Of a stretch of 64,000 nucleotides of DNA, positions 1 to 7,936 are shown one piece after another. Positions within the stretch are counted from its first letter, which is position 1, and every line of letters starts with the position of its first letter. Under the pieces are notes generated by a model. The model saw nothing but the letters and a program-made list of their open reading frames with translations. It did not search any database and was not told the DNA's origin. Made by a program: the position numbers and the translations under genes. The stretch spans positions 806,001-870,000 of the forward strand of contig NZ_CP037920.1 in the NCBI RefSeq assembly GCF_007748195.1. The letters run 5' to 3'. The stretch is from Gimesia aquarii (GTDB taxonomy: Bacteria; Planctomycetota; Planctomycetia; Planctomycetales; Planctomycetaceae).

Positions 1-383
1 ATCAGTATGTGCCCGACTGCGCTAACATGCCTGAACTCGTCATCGCTTCCAATCCACTTCTCCAGAATTGGAACGGCATCAATCGCCTTTGCGCCAAATG
101 AAGCTACTGGTGTGAGGGCACAGATTCTTACATTGCGGTCGGAATCTGTTAGTGCCTTGATCATGGCTGGAAGTGCGGGTTCCGTATCATCTTCGAAGTA
201 TTCGAGAATTTTTAGAGTGAAGATACGAAGGTCGGGGTCAGGATCGTTGAGAGCTTCAATGAGAGCAGAGATTGCCGCTTCACCGGATGGCAAAATCGCT
301 TGCTCGGCATCTGAAACTTGGTCGGGGTCAGTCCGATGGGCGAAAGTTTGGAGGAGTTTGATGATTCTGTTTTGATCGTCCAT
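1..383 (-). CDS. HEAT-repeat protein, 3' end outside window
   Basis: The minus strand is open from an ATG at 383 to the window edge, giving about 127 residues. The sequence is a series of amphipathic helix pairs with repeat-like segments (PALPAMIKALTDSDRNVRI, then AVPILEKWIGSDDEFRHV), the usual look of HEAT or PBS-lyase-type repeats. Such repeats form curved protein-binding scaffolds. No catalytic motif is visible in the part present. The open plus-strand frame in the same place is its shadow: it is low in complexity and serine/arginine rich. The partner and role are unknown, and the C-terminus lies outside the window. Confidence 0.6.
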   Translation of the reverse strand, partial: MDDQNRIIKLLQTFAHRTDPDQVSDAEQAILPSGEAAISALIEALNDPDPDLRIFTLKILEYFEDDTEPALPAMIKALTDSDRNVRICALTPVASFGAKAIDAVPILEKWIGSDDEFRHVSAVGHIL

Positions 384-443
384 GATTGTATATACGTGCG
401 AAAACTGAGAAATCAATTTATGATTGTTTACGGGATGGCACAA

Positions 444-782
444 CTACTTTGATTCGATCCCACGCCCATCGAAGACCAGAAGTATCTCAGTAATTTTCCC
501 GTCCTCACACTTGAAAAGTTGGGCAAGCATTACCGTTTCGTCCGTCTTCTGGTACTCATAGAAGACGGCAACATGGTCGTCGTCCTCTGTGACGCTCAAT
601 ACGTGAAATCGACTCCGTGTCGGCGGATTGTCTTTCAGGCACGACACATAAGCATCTCTGGAGTCGAACTGGTGAAATGGCCCTCGAAATCGAAGGTCTT
701 TTGCTAGCAACAACACGAGGCCCTCGACATCTCCTGCACAGAATCGCTCCACAAAGCTGATTGCTAAATCATGGTTGGTCAT
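444..782 (-). CDS. NTF2-like / SnoaL-fold protein
   Basis: A 112-residue protein. It begins with a helix (DLAISFVERFCAGDVEGLV) followed by the W/F-rich strands of the NTF2-like cone fold (FRGPFHQFDSRDAYVSCL, then strands ending in ITEILLVFDGRG). Family members are small ligand-binding proteins, isomerases or subunits with a pocket inside the cone. The ATG at 782 is preceded by a GAGG ribosome site, so the in-frame TTG five codons upstream is unlikely to be the start. It lies 238 bases downstream of the unknown gene 1021-1644 on the same strand. The substrate is unknown. Confidence 0.6.
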   Translation of the reverse strand: MTNHDLAISFVERFCAGDVEGLVLLLAKDLRFRGPFHQFDSRDAYVSCLKDNPPTRSRFHVLSVTEDDDHVAVFYEYQKTDETVMLAQLFKCEDGKITEILLVFDGRGIESK

Positions 783-1020
783 GCAAAAGAACCTCAAAGA
801 GTGATCGTTTTGTGAAAGGAAGACTGAATTAAAGCCCTTGCGCAGTTTTTGTAGGATTCATATAAGGTATGAGATCAGGAAGTTTATGGAACACAAAATT
901 CGAAAATGACCCGAACTCATCGCTAACGCTGTAAAAATTGATGGTATTGTTGTCGAACTTTGGATATCTCGTTCCGTTTTAGCATTCTCAAATATGTTGA
1001 TCTTCAGTCTTTGCAATCTT

Positions 1021-1644
1021 TCAACACATGTCTGGTAGAACATCACTTTCATTGGGAACTCGACCATTTTCAACGAAGAAAGCATATACCTGTAGATAGC
1101 CTTCAGCATCACCTTGTAAAGCTCGCTTCCACTGTTGAAAACTGTCTGCATTGCACCACTGTTCGCTGATTTCTTGACGCAACATGTCTCCACGGGTTCG
1201 CCACCAATCCCGAATCAAAGAGAGTCGCCAATGGGAGTCTCCATCTATTCCGTAGCCTTCAAAACACTCACATATTGCTGCACTTACTAGGTTTCGGAAC
1301 TCATTGACATTAGATGCTTGCTTGAATACAAACTCCTGTCCAATCTCATCTAGTAGCACATTATCAGGTGCCTCTTGTGGGCCTGTGCAACAGGTGTCTG
1401 TTTCGGCTCCGTAGATTGGACCGGGAATGTTGAGATGATTTTTGTCAGAGAATTTCGACGGGAAATACTCTCTAAGATTGTCGATACTCAACCACTTTCG
1501 ACCTTTGTTAAACCACCCTCGAATTTGACTGACTTGTTCCGATACGACACAGACTTCTAAATTATCTTTACCATGATATGGAAAGAGTTTTTTTGGAAAT
1601 CGTACTCGAAACTCTTGAATATCAACGAAGCCGTGCAAGTCCAT
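1021..1644 (-). CDS. Hypothetical protein
   Basis: A 207-residue protein of no family I recognise. Of two close ATGs, the one at 1644 has GGAGG six bases upstream, while the one at 1650 touches GGAGG directly, so 1644 is preferred. The protein is soluble, rich in Trp and acidic residues (RDWWRTRGDML, EQWCNADSFQQWKRAL) and has no signal peptide or membrane segment. The 220 bases upstream, towards the tRNA gene, contain nothing I can name. A second minus-strand frame overlaps its 3' half (858-1193) and is probably a shadow. Confidence 0.5.
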   Translation of the reverse strand: MDLHGFVDIQEFRVRFPKKLFPYHGKDNLEVCVVSEQVSQIRGWFNKGRKWLSIDNLREYFPSKFSDKNHLNIPGPIYGAETDTCCTGPQEAPDNVLLDEIGQEFVFKQASNVNEFRNLVSAAICECFEGYGIDGDSHWRLSLIRDWWRTRGDMLRQEISEQWCNADSFQQWKRALQGDAEGYLQVYAFFVENGRVPNESDVLPDMC

Positions 1645-1870
1645 GTTCATCCTCCATTACCACTCCCTCAACCGAACTCGTACCAACAAATCATCCAATG
1701 CCGAAGCACTGCTGGGCACTTCGGGCAAAGATCAAGGGTAGGCAATCGTAGAAGCAAATGCTGCTTGGGGTTCAGGAATTTAGGGCTGTGATCCCAAGTC
1801 TGTATTGGAAGTATTGAAACACACTGTGACTACTTCTGAAAGTAACTCATAAATTTTAACACAATAAAGA

Positions 1871-1944
1871 GACGGTGGCTGGGGTCGAACCAGCGTCCAC
1901 CCGGTCCCAGAGCCGGGCGCTCTACCACACTGAGCTACACCGTC
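1871..1944 (-). tRNA. Atypical tRNA gene, 8-nt anticodon loop, identity undetermined
   Basis: The minus strand folds as a full cloverleaf. It has a 7-bp acceptor (GACGGTG/CACCGTC), a D arm (GCTC/GAGC) with a GG-containing loop, a 5-bp anticodon stem (CCCGG/CCGGG), a 5-base variable region and a perfect T arm (GCTGG TTCGACC CCAGC). The anticodon loop CTCTGGGA has eight bases instead of seven. Read from the first T it gives CUG (Gln). Read like the common proline loop CUUGGGA with one inserted base it gives UGG (Pro). The base after the acceptor is T and no CCA is encoded. It ends five bases from the stop of the neighbouring gene. It may be a +1-type or special tRNA, or a decaying copy. Confidence 0.75.
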
Positions 1945-1948
1945 TTAA

Positions 1949-3361
1949 CTAGCCGTTCTGTTTTTCGTTCTCCTCCCTTCGATATTCTTGCTGAAGCCAA
2001 TGTCGTCTTCGAATTTCGTCTACTGTTGTGTCGGAAGCGATGTTTTTCGCAGCCTTCCCAGAGAATATCCCAGCTTTTCGAAACGCAGATGCAAGAATTG
2101 GTGATCCAACATCAACTCCGTGTACTAATTCTGGAGTCGGAGAAAATTTTTCAATATGCTTACCCGGCTTCGGGGCTGACCAACCCGATTTGACTGGATC
2201 GAGACCAAATGAATTACAGACTTTATCAACAAGAGCTTTGGGACAATCAGCTTCTCCATTTAGAATTTCCCATGGTCTAGGAAGTTTGTTCCAAACAAAT
2301 GTATCAGGATGAACATCGCCACCCGATTGTTTATGCCAGAACGCTACATCAGCAGCCATCAAACGCAAGACTTTACCGGGACACATTTTTTCAATTGCTT
2401 GAACCAGCCCCATCTCATACATCAATGAGATCCAGCCGTCCCGTAATTTATTCCACGCTCCGGCAGTGACATTCCAAGTTGTAGAATCATTTCCCCGACG
2501 TACAATCATTTCAGAGTCAAATTGGTTCGCTTCCCATAATTCCCTTAAGAATAATGCCGCATCTTGCATTAGACCAAAGTAACTGCTGAGCAATAAACCT
2601 TTCTGCTCATCATCAATGCGACTCAATACTTGGGAATTAGGGAGCACATGGGCAATGGCCCACCAATTCACGTCTTCCTGATTGCGAAGACACCTTTGCA
2701 TGAGACATTCACAAATTTCATCATATGGGCGAGACTGAGAGGTATTTGTAAATATACTCCGAAGATTGCACCGAGAGACGTAGTAAGCAATGAAGCAGGC
2801 AGTATCCATGTTTGAGGAAAAATCATCCCACCCAATTTTTGCCGCTAGTCTAGTTTTACTTGCTAATGTAAGAGACCTTTTGAATTGCTCACGGGCAAGA
2901 CGAAACATCTTCTGTTCCAGCCTAGCGGCTAGTCTAAATCGCTTATTATACTGACGGCGAGAAATATCGATCCCTCTTTTCTTCCTCTCTTCTTTTGGGA
3001 GACGGTCATATTTGAAATCATTGCATCCAAAGTTCTTCCCGATTGATAACTCGACTTCCTTGATCCACGCTTCAATACGAGTCACATCGTCTGGAGAGAA
3101 GGATGCTTTTTTCCCAAATATTTGCTTACCGACTACCAACTGGCGCTTCATGTTAACTGGTCTTTGGAAGTCTGTACTCATCGACGACCATAGATTTTCA
3201 AACCGAGATCCATTGGCTCTATTGATAGTTTTCTTTTCAATCCGATTTAAGTCGAGTAGTGAAAGAACTCTTTGCGCAACATCTTCTGGACGCCACCTCT
3301 CATCAATAGAGCGGTGTAGTTCACGGAGAACACGCATATTATCGGATGTAAATTCACACAT
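1949..3361 (-). CDS. Hypothetical protein, 470 aa
   Basis: A 470-residue soluble protein that I cannot assign to a family. The N-terminal half is basic and strongly helical (around residues 110-170, repeated K/R/E with LARREQFKR-like character). The middle contains several Trp-rich helices (NWWAIAHVLPNS, GAWNKLRDGWISLMYEMG) and the C-terminus is basic. I see no P-loop, nuclease or HTH signature. The ATG at 3361 has no clear ribosome site, and an internal ATG at 3337 is possible. It lies between the odd tRNA and the Thg1-like/kinase pair on the same strand, so a link to RNA processing can be proposed but is not shown. Confidence 0.55.
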   Translation of the reverse strand: MCEFTSDNMRVLRELHRSIDERWRPEDVAQRVLSLLDLNRIEKKTINRANGSRFENLWSSMSTDFQRPVNMKRQLVVGKQIFGKKASFSPDDVTRIEAWIKEVELSIGKNFGCNDFKYDRLPKEERKKRGIDISRRQYNKRFRLAARLEQKMFRLAREQFKRSLTLASKTRLAAKIGWDDFSSNMDTACFIAYYVSRCNLRSIFTNTSQSRPYDEICECLMQRCLRNQEDVNWWAIAHVLPNSQVLSRIDDEQKGLLLSSYFGLMQDAALFLRELWEANQFDSEMIVRRGNDSTTWNVTAGAWNKLRDGWISLMYEMGLVQAIEKMCPGKVLRLMAADVAFWHKQSGGDVHPDTFVWNKLPRPWEILNGEADCPKALVDKVCNSFGLDPVKSGWSAPKPGKHIEKFSPTPELVHGVDVGSPILASAFRKAGIFSGKAAKNIASDTTVDEIRRRHWLQQEYRREENEKQNG

Positions 3362-3426
3362 TATTTTTCACTATACACAAATATAATATAGTCACAAGTC
3401 GTCCTCAAAGTTTTTGCTTTGCCTAA

Positions 3427-4185
3427 TCACTTAAATATATTTTTAACGAACTCACTGTACTCGTCCTTCATCGGCAGATCATAATCTTTCTTTATCCTAC
3501 GCCGCTGGGCGATAACATCCTCGCCATTGATGGGATTAACAGCAGGCTTTTCGTAAACTTCCCAGTACAAGCCGATTCCACGTTTTTGCCAGTCGGGCAC
3601 ATCATTGAAATTGATGCCATATTGAAAAAGAAGTTCGTTTTTCTGACTGACAGATAACCCAAGTAATCGCTTGGTAGCAGCTTGCTCGTCCAGACAATCT
3701 TTTCGAAGTGTCCAATAACAATATGCACTCAAGGCGTTTCTGACAGCGTCCTCATTCCGCCAACGGAAATAGTCCACCACCAGTTCCACACTTGGCAATT
3801 GAGAGATTCGACAATCGAAAGTCGCCACATCTCCAATTAAGAGAGAAAACTTGGCACTGGCTTCTGCTGCTAATGTTGAGTTGTACTTACGGAGTTTTCT
3901 ACCAAAGAGTTGATCTTCGAGAGAAAACAGCAAAGAAATCTCATCACTTTCGGTGTAAGCGTAGAGTACCCGAAAACCACAAGTCATCAGTGATTCGGTA
4001 GTGGCCACCATCAGGTCTCGAAAGCGTTCATCAAATGGAGCTTCAAACTGGCAAACCTCTTTCGTCAATCGGGTAAAGCTGCGGCCATCCAGTCGAGCCA
4101 CCATGAATAGACCGGGGAGAACACAGTAATCGGCAGCGGTTTCAAAAACTCGCATTTTCTTGTCAAGTTCGTTAAATTTCTTCAT
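3427..4185 (-). CDS. Thg1-like tRNA 3'-5' nucleotidyltransferase
   Basis: A 252-residue protein with the signature of the Thg1/TLP family, which adds nucleotides in the 3'-to-5' direction to the 5' end of tRNA. The metal-binding segment RLDGRSF (residues 31-37) and the second metal site TESDEIS (78-84) are both present and intact. In bacteria such Thg1-like proteins are thought to repair 5'-truncated tRNAs rather than to add G-1 to tRNA-His. The ATG at 4185 has GAGGAATGGA upstream and lies inside the end of the kinase gene (14-base overlap), so translation is probably coupled. An atypical tRNA gene lies 1.5 kb downstream. The family call is firm; the RNA substrate is unknown. Confidence 0.88.
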   Translation of the reverse strand: MKKFNELDKKMRVFETAADYCVLPGLFMVARLDGRSFTRLTKEVCQFEAPFDERFRDLMVATTESLMTCGFRVLYAYTESDEISLLFSLEDQLFGRKLRKYNSTLAAEASAKFSLLIGDVATFDCRISQLPSVELVVDYFRWRNEDAVRNALSAYCYWTLRKDCLDEQAATKRLLGLSVSQKNELLFQYGINFNDVPDWQKRGIGLYWEVYEKPAVNPINGEDVIAQRRRIKKDYDLPMKDEYSEFVKNIFK

Positions 4186-4618
4186 TCCATTCCTCGATGA
4201 CGAATTCACCGCTTTTAATTTGGACGTAAAACAATTGATCGAAGCCCTCGTCAAACGAAGGTAGTTCGAGTTTTGTGGCTATCGATAATACTGCAACATC
4301 ATGAACTCGTTCCGTTTCCGAACGAATCTCATTCCTTTTCAAGCACTCCTCGATCACTGATTGAAAGTAATATCCAACCACATCCAACCGGGCAGTTTTG
4401 GCAGCTTTAATGTACCTAGACCGATCTGCTCTGGTTGGGTTCGTGTTGTCGATAACAAACCTTTGTTTAGTCTGAAGGCACGCTTCGAGAAGAAGCAGTT
4501 CTCTGTGCCGAGTTTTCAATAGGTCGAGGTTAATACGAACGTGTGTAGAGAAGAATCGCTCTTTGTAAAAGGACGATTTTCCCGACGCAGGCAAACCCAT
4601 AAAGACGACCGCTTCCAT
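4172..4618 (-). CDS. P-loop kinase of the polynucleotide kinase / AAA_33 type
   Basis: A 148-residue single-domain protein. It starts with a Walker A loop, GLPASGKSS (residues 8-16), as in T4 Pnk-type 5'-OH kinases and related small-molecule kinases. An Asp-containing strand follows (FVIDNTNPTRADRSRYI, about 55-72), typical of AAA_33/zeta-like kinases, and then an R-rich lid (KRNEIRSETERVHDV). No phosphatase or ligase domain is attached. It is the first gene of a two-gene overlap with the Thg1-like gene. A 5'-end kinase plus a 3'-5' polymerase makes RNA 5'-end healing a natural hypothesis. A nucleoside or antibiotic kinase cannot be ruled out from sequence alone. Confidence 0.7.
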   Translation of the reverse strand: MEAVVFMGLPASGKSSFYKERFFSTHVRINLDLLKTRHRELLLLEACLQTKQRFVIDNTNPTRADRSRYIKAAKTARLDVVGYYFQSVIEECLKRNEIRSETERVHDVAVLSIATKLELPSFDEGFDQLFYVQIKSGEFVIEEWNEEI

Positions 4619-5019
4619 TTTTTCTCACCACAATTTGCGAACCAATTCAGTTGACGGAGTGTCGAATTATCCCACGGCCCTCTTTTGAATCTTTAGAAAG
4701 GACACGTTTGGGATGACTTGCAAACTGACACGGAGAGTTCGTTATTGGTTCAAAGCATAAGCGTATAGCAACAGTGAAGGAACAAGGTGTCATCCGTCGC
4801 TGGTCAGCGAAAGCTGAATTAAAAATGGGAGATTATACATGACCCTATTCTGCGCAATCATACCAGTCAAAATTTAGCTCCGGCGATTTTCTGCAACTTC
4901 GATCTGCACCAGTATTTCAGCGTGCGCAGACAATTATCAAAACTCTTCGATTGCAATAAATGAGGGTGGTGACGTAGTGGTCGTAAGGAGGATACCCCGC
5001 CCTTTCTTACCAGATTTTC
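4619..5019. other. Intergenic region, no clear gene
   Basis: No protein gene is supported here. Short plus-strand frames exist, for example a GTG frame at about 4775 reading VKEQGVIRRWSAKAELKM, which faintly resembles the start of an IS3-type transposase and could be a remnant. The strong plus-strand terminator at its right end has no plus-strand gene in front of it, so a small RNA in this stretch is possible. Confidence 0.35.
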
Positions 5020-5047
5020 GAATTCGAGAAACTCGAATTCTTTTTTT
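5020..5047 (+). terminator. Rho-independent terminator
   Basis: A perfect 9-bp stem GAATTCGAG / CTCGAATTC with an AAA loop is followed by seven T on the plus strand. The flanking genes are both on the minus strand, and the T tract is on the plus side. It would therefore stop plus-strand transcription, perhaps a small RNA or antisense reading towards the recombinase gene. Confidence 0.7.
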
Positions 5048-5070
5048 GCAACATCGGGTCTAATTAGATT

Positions 5071-5646
5071 TCACATTCTCAAGTACCTTTGCACGGTCCT
5101 CGTGCTGGTCCCTAGAGCGTTTGCGATCTCACCAATCTTTAGCCCTTGATCTCTTAGTACATGAGCACGAGCAGGCTTGGCTTTGGTTGTCCCCAGTTTC
5201 CTTCCCTTATAGACTCCTCTCTTCTTCGCCACCTCGACTCCAGCCATCTGCCGTTGCTGTCGGTATTCGAGTTCAATTTCTGCAAGGCCCAACATTACAG
5301 CGGCGATCATCCGACCCACCGCTCCATTGAGTTCAATCATCTGCGTGATCACGACGATTTTCAAATCACGCTCGCACCAATCGGCAAGTAAGGTCACACC
5401 ATCTTTCAGCCGCCGAGATAAACGATCCAGCTTCCAGCAGACAACTGTTTTGATCTGCCCATTAAAGATGTCGGCTTGTAGTCGCTCGAACTCGGGACGC
5501 TTGAGAGTCTTACCCGACTCTTTGTCGATGTACCATGTAACTTGGCTTTCATCGTAGCCGTTGGCCTTGAGCCACTTGTTGATTTCGGCGACTTGGCTGT
5601 CGGCTTTCTGACGAGCCGTACTCACTCGGCAATATGCAGCGATCAT
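5071..5646 (-). CDS. Serine recombinase (resolvase/invertase family)
   Basis: A 191-residue protein with the complete small serine recombinase layout. The catalytic Ser is in YCRVST (Ser 9). The conserved WKLDRLSRR block follows at about 70-78, then the long E helix (GRMIAAVMLGLAEIELEYRQQR) and a C-terminal HTH (GLKIGEIANALGTSTRTVQRYL, about 168-189). Such enzymes resolve cointegrates or invert DNA at crossover sites. The start at 5646 has an AAAGGA ribosome site. It is the last gene of the minus-strand set that carries the AGGACACCGG element. Its target site is not identifiable here, although maintenance of the island or its replicative intermediate is likely. Confidence 0.9.
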   Translation of the reverse strand: MIAAYCRVSTARQKADSQVAEINKWLKANGYDESQVTWYIDKESGKTLKRPEFERLQADIFNGQIKTVVCWKLDRLSRRLKDGVTLLADWCERDLKIVVITQMIELNGAVGRMIAAVMLGLAEIELEYRQQRQMAGVEVAKKRGVYKGRKLGTTKAKPARAHVLRDQGLKIGEIANALGTSTRTVQRYLRM

Positions 5647-5811
5647 GGGAAGTCCTTTGGTCTCATTGGGTACGACAATAAGGTTACAGCCATTTCGTCG
5701 TTATTTTGGGGACGAGAAAACGCCTGAAACACAGAGTTTCAAGACGGAAGATTCGTGGGAATCCTATTTGTCACCATTCTGGATGATGGCTTTCTTGGTT
5801 TGATATTCTTT

Positions 5812-5820
5812 CCGGTGTCC
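5812..5820 (-). promoter_or_regulatory. AGGACACCGG-type repeated element, copy 1 (degenerate)
   Basis: The plus strand reads TTTCCGGTGTCCGAAG, matching the core CCGGTGTCC but not the following T. It lies 38 bases after the stop of gene 5858-6103 and 166 bases before the recombinase start, so its spacing differs from the other copies. Confidence 0.4.
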
Positions 5821-5857
5821 GAAGTGAGGCTCTCATCCTTGAAAGCCTCACCATCTA

Positions 5858-6103
5858 CTATTCAGGAGAAAAGCCAAAGTAATAGCGAGGAGAATGTTGC
5901 AGCATGACGCTCCCCTTTACGCCATCACATTTTCTCTGCACGATGCAGAAAGGGGAACAGAATCCCAAGACAGTGAATTCTTCTTGAAGGGAGGTCGTGT
6001 CCCACACTTCGCCATGCTTCGATTCCAAATACTCCCGGCTCCCTTCAACGGAATTGATTGCTGTTGTCATCAAACGGCGAGTTATTTCTCTTGGGTCAGA
6101 CAT
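5858..6103 (-). CDS. Small hypothetical protein
   Basis: An 81-residue soluble protein that I do not recognise. The start chosen is the ATG at 6103, which has AAAGGA at good distance; an upstream in-frame ATG at 6139 has none. There are two Cys close together in the middle (FCSPFC) and one more a few residues on, and the C-terminus is aromatic. It belongs to the minus-strand backbone genes, and a copy of the repeated AGGACACCG element sits 47 bases upstream. Confidence 0.5.
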   Translation of the reverse strand: MSDPREITRRLMTTAINSVEGSREYLESKHGEVWDTTSLQEEFTVLGFCSPFCIVQRKCDGVKGSVMLQHSPRYYFGFSPE

Positions 6104-6149
6104 GTGTATTCCTTTCGGTGAGCAAGTTGTTGTTTCCACAGTCGTTTGT

Positions 6150-6158
6150 CGGTGTCCT
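6150..6158 (-). promoter_or_regulatory. AGGACACCGG-type repeated element, copy 2
   Basis: The plus strand reads TTTGTCGGTGTCCTACTT, so the minus strand is GTAGGACACCGAC. It lies 47 bases upstream of the ATG at 6103, within the 44-48 base spacing shared by five copies. The function is unknown. Confidence 0.6.
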
Positions 6159-6167
6159 ACTTACCGC

Positions 6168-6602
6168 TCACTGGCATTTTGCTGCACGACGAACACGACG
6201 TTTCTCTGCTACACGCTGATGATGTAGGAGAACTTGCTCCCGCCACTCTGCGTTGCCGCCGTATTGTTCAAAAGGCACCATTGCCAAATACTTCAAAGGA
6301 CAGGAGAAGAAGTAAGGACCACATAATTCCTCAAGATCCTTGTAACCCCATCCATCGCCGTTTTGATGTCTCAATAGGTCGCACTGAATCCAACGCTCTT
6401 TGGGACTGGATTCAGCGTCATCTTTGGTGAAAGTGCGTTCCCAAACACTCCAAAGGACTCCTGAAAAACTGCCACCCCGATAGCAATGAGCGAGGCACGT
6501 GCTCGTGACGACAAGGCCGTCAAGATTCGTCCGCTCCCAACCTTCGGTTCGTTCCTCGATCAATCCTTTGCGAGTGCTGCCGCATTTGAAAAGCCATCCC
6601 AT
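6168..6602 (-). CDS. Hypothetical protein
   Basis: A 144-residue protein that I do not recognise. It is Trp- and Cys-rich (GWLFKCGSTRKG, LWSVWERTF, ELCGPYFFSCPLKYL) and has a basic C-terminal tail (VAEKRRVRRAAKC). No signal peptide is apparent. The ATG at 6602 has GGGAGA upstream. A copy of the repeated element lies 44 bases before the start. The Cys/Trp content suggests a compact, possibly metal-binding fold, but this is a guess. Confidence 0.5.
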   Translation of the reverse strand: MGWLFKCGSTRKGLIEERTEGWERTNLDGLVVTSTCLAHCYRGGSFSGVLWSVWERTFTKDDAESSPKERWIQCDLLRHQNGDGWGYKDLEELCGPYFFSCPLKYLAMVPFEQYGGNAEWREQVLLHHQRVAEKRRVRRAAKCQ

Positions 6603-6645
6603 GTTTTTCTCCCGTGAAGAATATTATTGATTTACAACTGGCTTT

Positions 6646-6654
6646 CCGGTGTCC
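6646..6654 (-). promoter_or_regulatory. AGGACACCGG-type repeated element, copy 3
   Basis: The plus strand reads GCTTTCCGGTGTCCTGTTTT. It lies 44 bases upstream of the ATG at 6602. Confidence 0.6.
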
Positions 6655-6667
6655 TGTTTTGGGGCAA

Positions 6668-6982
6668 TCAATATTCTTCCGGCAGGAGTAGCGTGGTTGC
6701 AGATCGATGACCGTTACCGTCTTCGGCTTCTGTAATGATCCAGATTTTGACGCCTTTCGAAGTCTTGAAGGCTGATAGAATTCGGCTTCCGTCCTTTACT
6801 GCATCGCCATTGAGTTCATGGTCTTCATTGCATAGTTCGCCCTGTTCAAGCTGGAAATGACGTTTGAGAAACTCATTCGGTGACTGGCTACTCGCTTCTA
6901 GAGCCTCCAATGCACCCGGAGTAGCGACAACTGTTCCCAACTCAAATTTTGGACTGGTCGTTTTGCTGTTTTGACTGGTCAT
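6668..6982 (-). CDS. Small hypothetical protein
   Basis: A 104-residue protein with no recognised domain. The start at 6982 (MTSQNSKTT) has AAGGGA upstream; the longer open frame reads through the repeated element and has no ribosome site. The middle segment (ELGTVVATPGALEALEASSQSPNEFLKRHFQLEQGEL) and the C-terminus (GSRILSAFKTSKGVKIWIITEAEDG) resemble small planctomycete or plasmid proteins of about 100 residues that are often found next to ArdC-like genes. I state this from memory of such islands, with low certainty. The repeated element is 45 bases upstream. Confidence 0.55.
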   Translation of the reverse strand: MTSQNSKTTSPKFELGTVVATPGALEALEASSQSPNEFLKRHFQLEQGELCNEDHELNGDAVKDGSRILSAFKTSKGVKIWIITEAEDGNGHRSATTLLLPEEY

Positions 6983-7026
6983 GCTTTTCCCTTCAGATTG
7001 AGGCGACTTTTGATTTGCCCTGCTTC

Positions 7027-7035
7027 CCGGTGTCC
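7027..7035 (-). promoter_or_regulatory. AGGACACCGG-type repeated element, copy 4
   Basis: The plus strand reads TGCTTCCCGGTGTCCTACCA. It lies 45 bases upstream of the ATG at 6982. Confidence 0.6.
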
Positions 7036-7336
7036 TACCAGTCCTACCCATCGAGACGTTTTGCATTTCGTCTGGCTGGGTACTTGGGAATGACCGTTTC
7101 AGAAATGTTATTGAAAATGTCGGCCAGAGAGTTTGCTGAAAGGATGGCGTTCTCTGGTGTTGAACCATTGGTGATGAATAGTGAAGGGCTGGAATGCTTT
7201 ACTCAGTGCAGGCCAATGTGTAGAAGGGAAAGCATTTGAGGCAGAGGTGTTTTATGCTTTTGAACAAGCAGCTTTCGGTTAAAGGGCAGCACAAGGCGTT
7301 TAGAGCGGGGATGAAGGCTAAAATCGAGTAAGAGTC

Positions 7337-7936
7337 TTATTGCAGTAAGTTGTGATGGATTGCCCAAGACTCAAGATACTTGTGAGCATGAGGGGAGCTT
7401 TTCTCATAAGCCACATCGAACAATTCTTTAGCCCGAACTTTGTCCAACAATGCGACTGAGATCATCGACGCCATAATTGTATTTCCCGTTCGTTCTGCTT
7501 CATCACGGGCAGCGTTCAAATTACTGATACGGAGAATCCATCCTTCACCGTATGAATCCCAAGCTTCAGCAACTTCACTGGCTAAGTGGTCGATGTCTGA
7601 CAATGGAGTTGCTACCCACCAGTAATCATCGTGTTGTGGCATTAAAAAGCCGATACGTTGCCGAAGCGTGCAATGATACTCTTTAGGCAAACCATTAAGC
7701 GGCGGTTCTTGTGAGATTTCCCGAACCAATGGAAAAAACACTCCGAGGTTGATTGTGAACTTCGACAACTCAGCCGTGTTCCCTTGGCTTGATTGAACAT
7801 TCACCACTTGAATCACATCATCAGATTCGTGATAAAAAGTTCGCCCTCTCTTCTTGTAGCCAGCAGCCTTCAAGAGTGGATGAAGACCACGTTTCACAAT
7901 TTCATCAACAATTTTGTGTGCAGGAACTTGCGACAT
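7337..7936 (-). CDS. DUF4304-like protein
   Basis: A 199-residue protein with the pattern of DUF4304: a first helix (KIVDEIVKRGLHPLLKAAGYKKRGRTFYH) followed by strands and a conserved aromatic core. The function of the family is unknown; members occur singly in many genomes and in mobile DNA. The ATG at 7936 is preferred over an in-frame upstream start at 7969 because the N-terminal family match begins there, although no strong ribosome site is seen. It stands apart from the genes with the repeated element: none lies in front of it. Confidence 0.6.
   Translation of the reverse strand: MSQVPAHKIVDEIVKRGLHPLLKAAGYKKRGRTFYHESDDVIQVVNVQSSQGNTAELSKFTINLGVFFPLVREISQEPPLNGLPKEYHCTLRQRIGFLMPQHDDYWWVATPLSDIDHLASEVAEAWDSYGEGWILRISNLNAARDEAERTGNTIMASMISVALLDKVRAKELFDVAYEKSSPHAHKYLESWAIHHNLLQ

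Noticed and set aside
7-375. Plus-strand open frame of 122 codons
   Set aside because: It is serine/arginine-rich and matches no fold. The minus strand of the same DNA codes for a well-formed HEAT-repeat protein.
858-1193. Minus-strand frame of 111 codons
   Set aside because: It overlaps the 3' half of the better gene at 1021-1644 in another frame and has no ribosome site.
1871-1944. The odd tRNA as attachment site of the island
   Set aside because: No direct repeat of its 3' end was found elsewhere in the window. The integrase is next to a different tRNA fragment at 57.5 kb.
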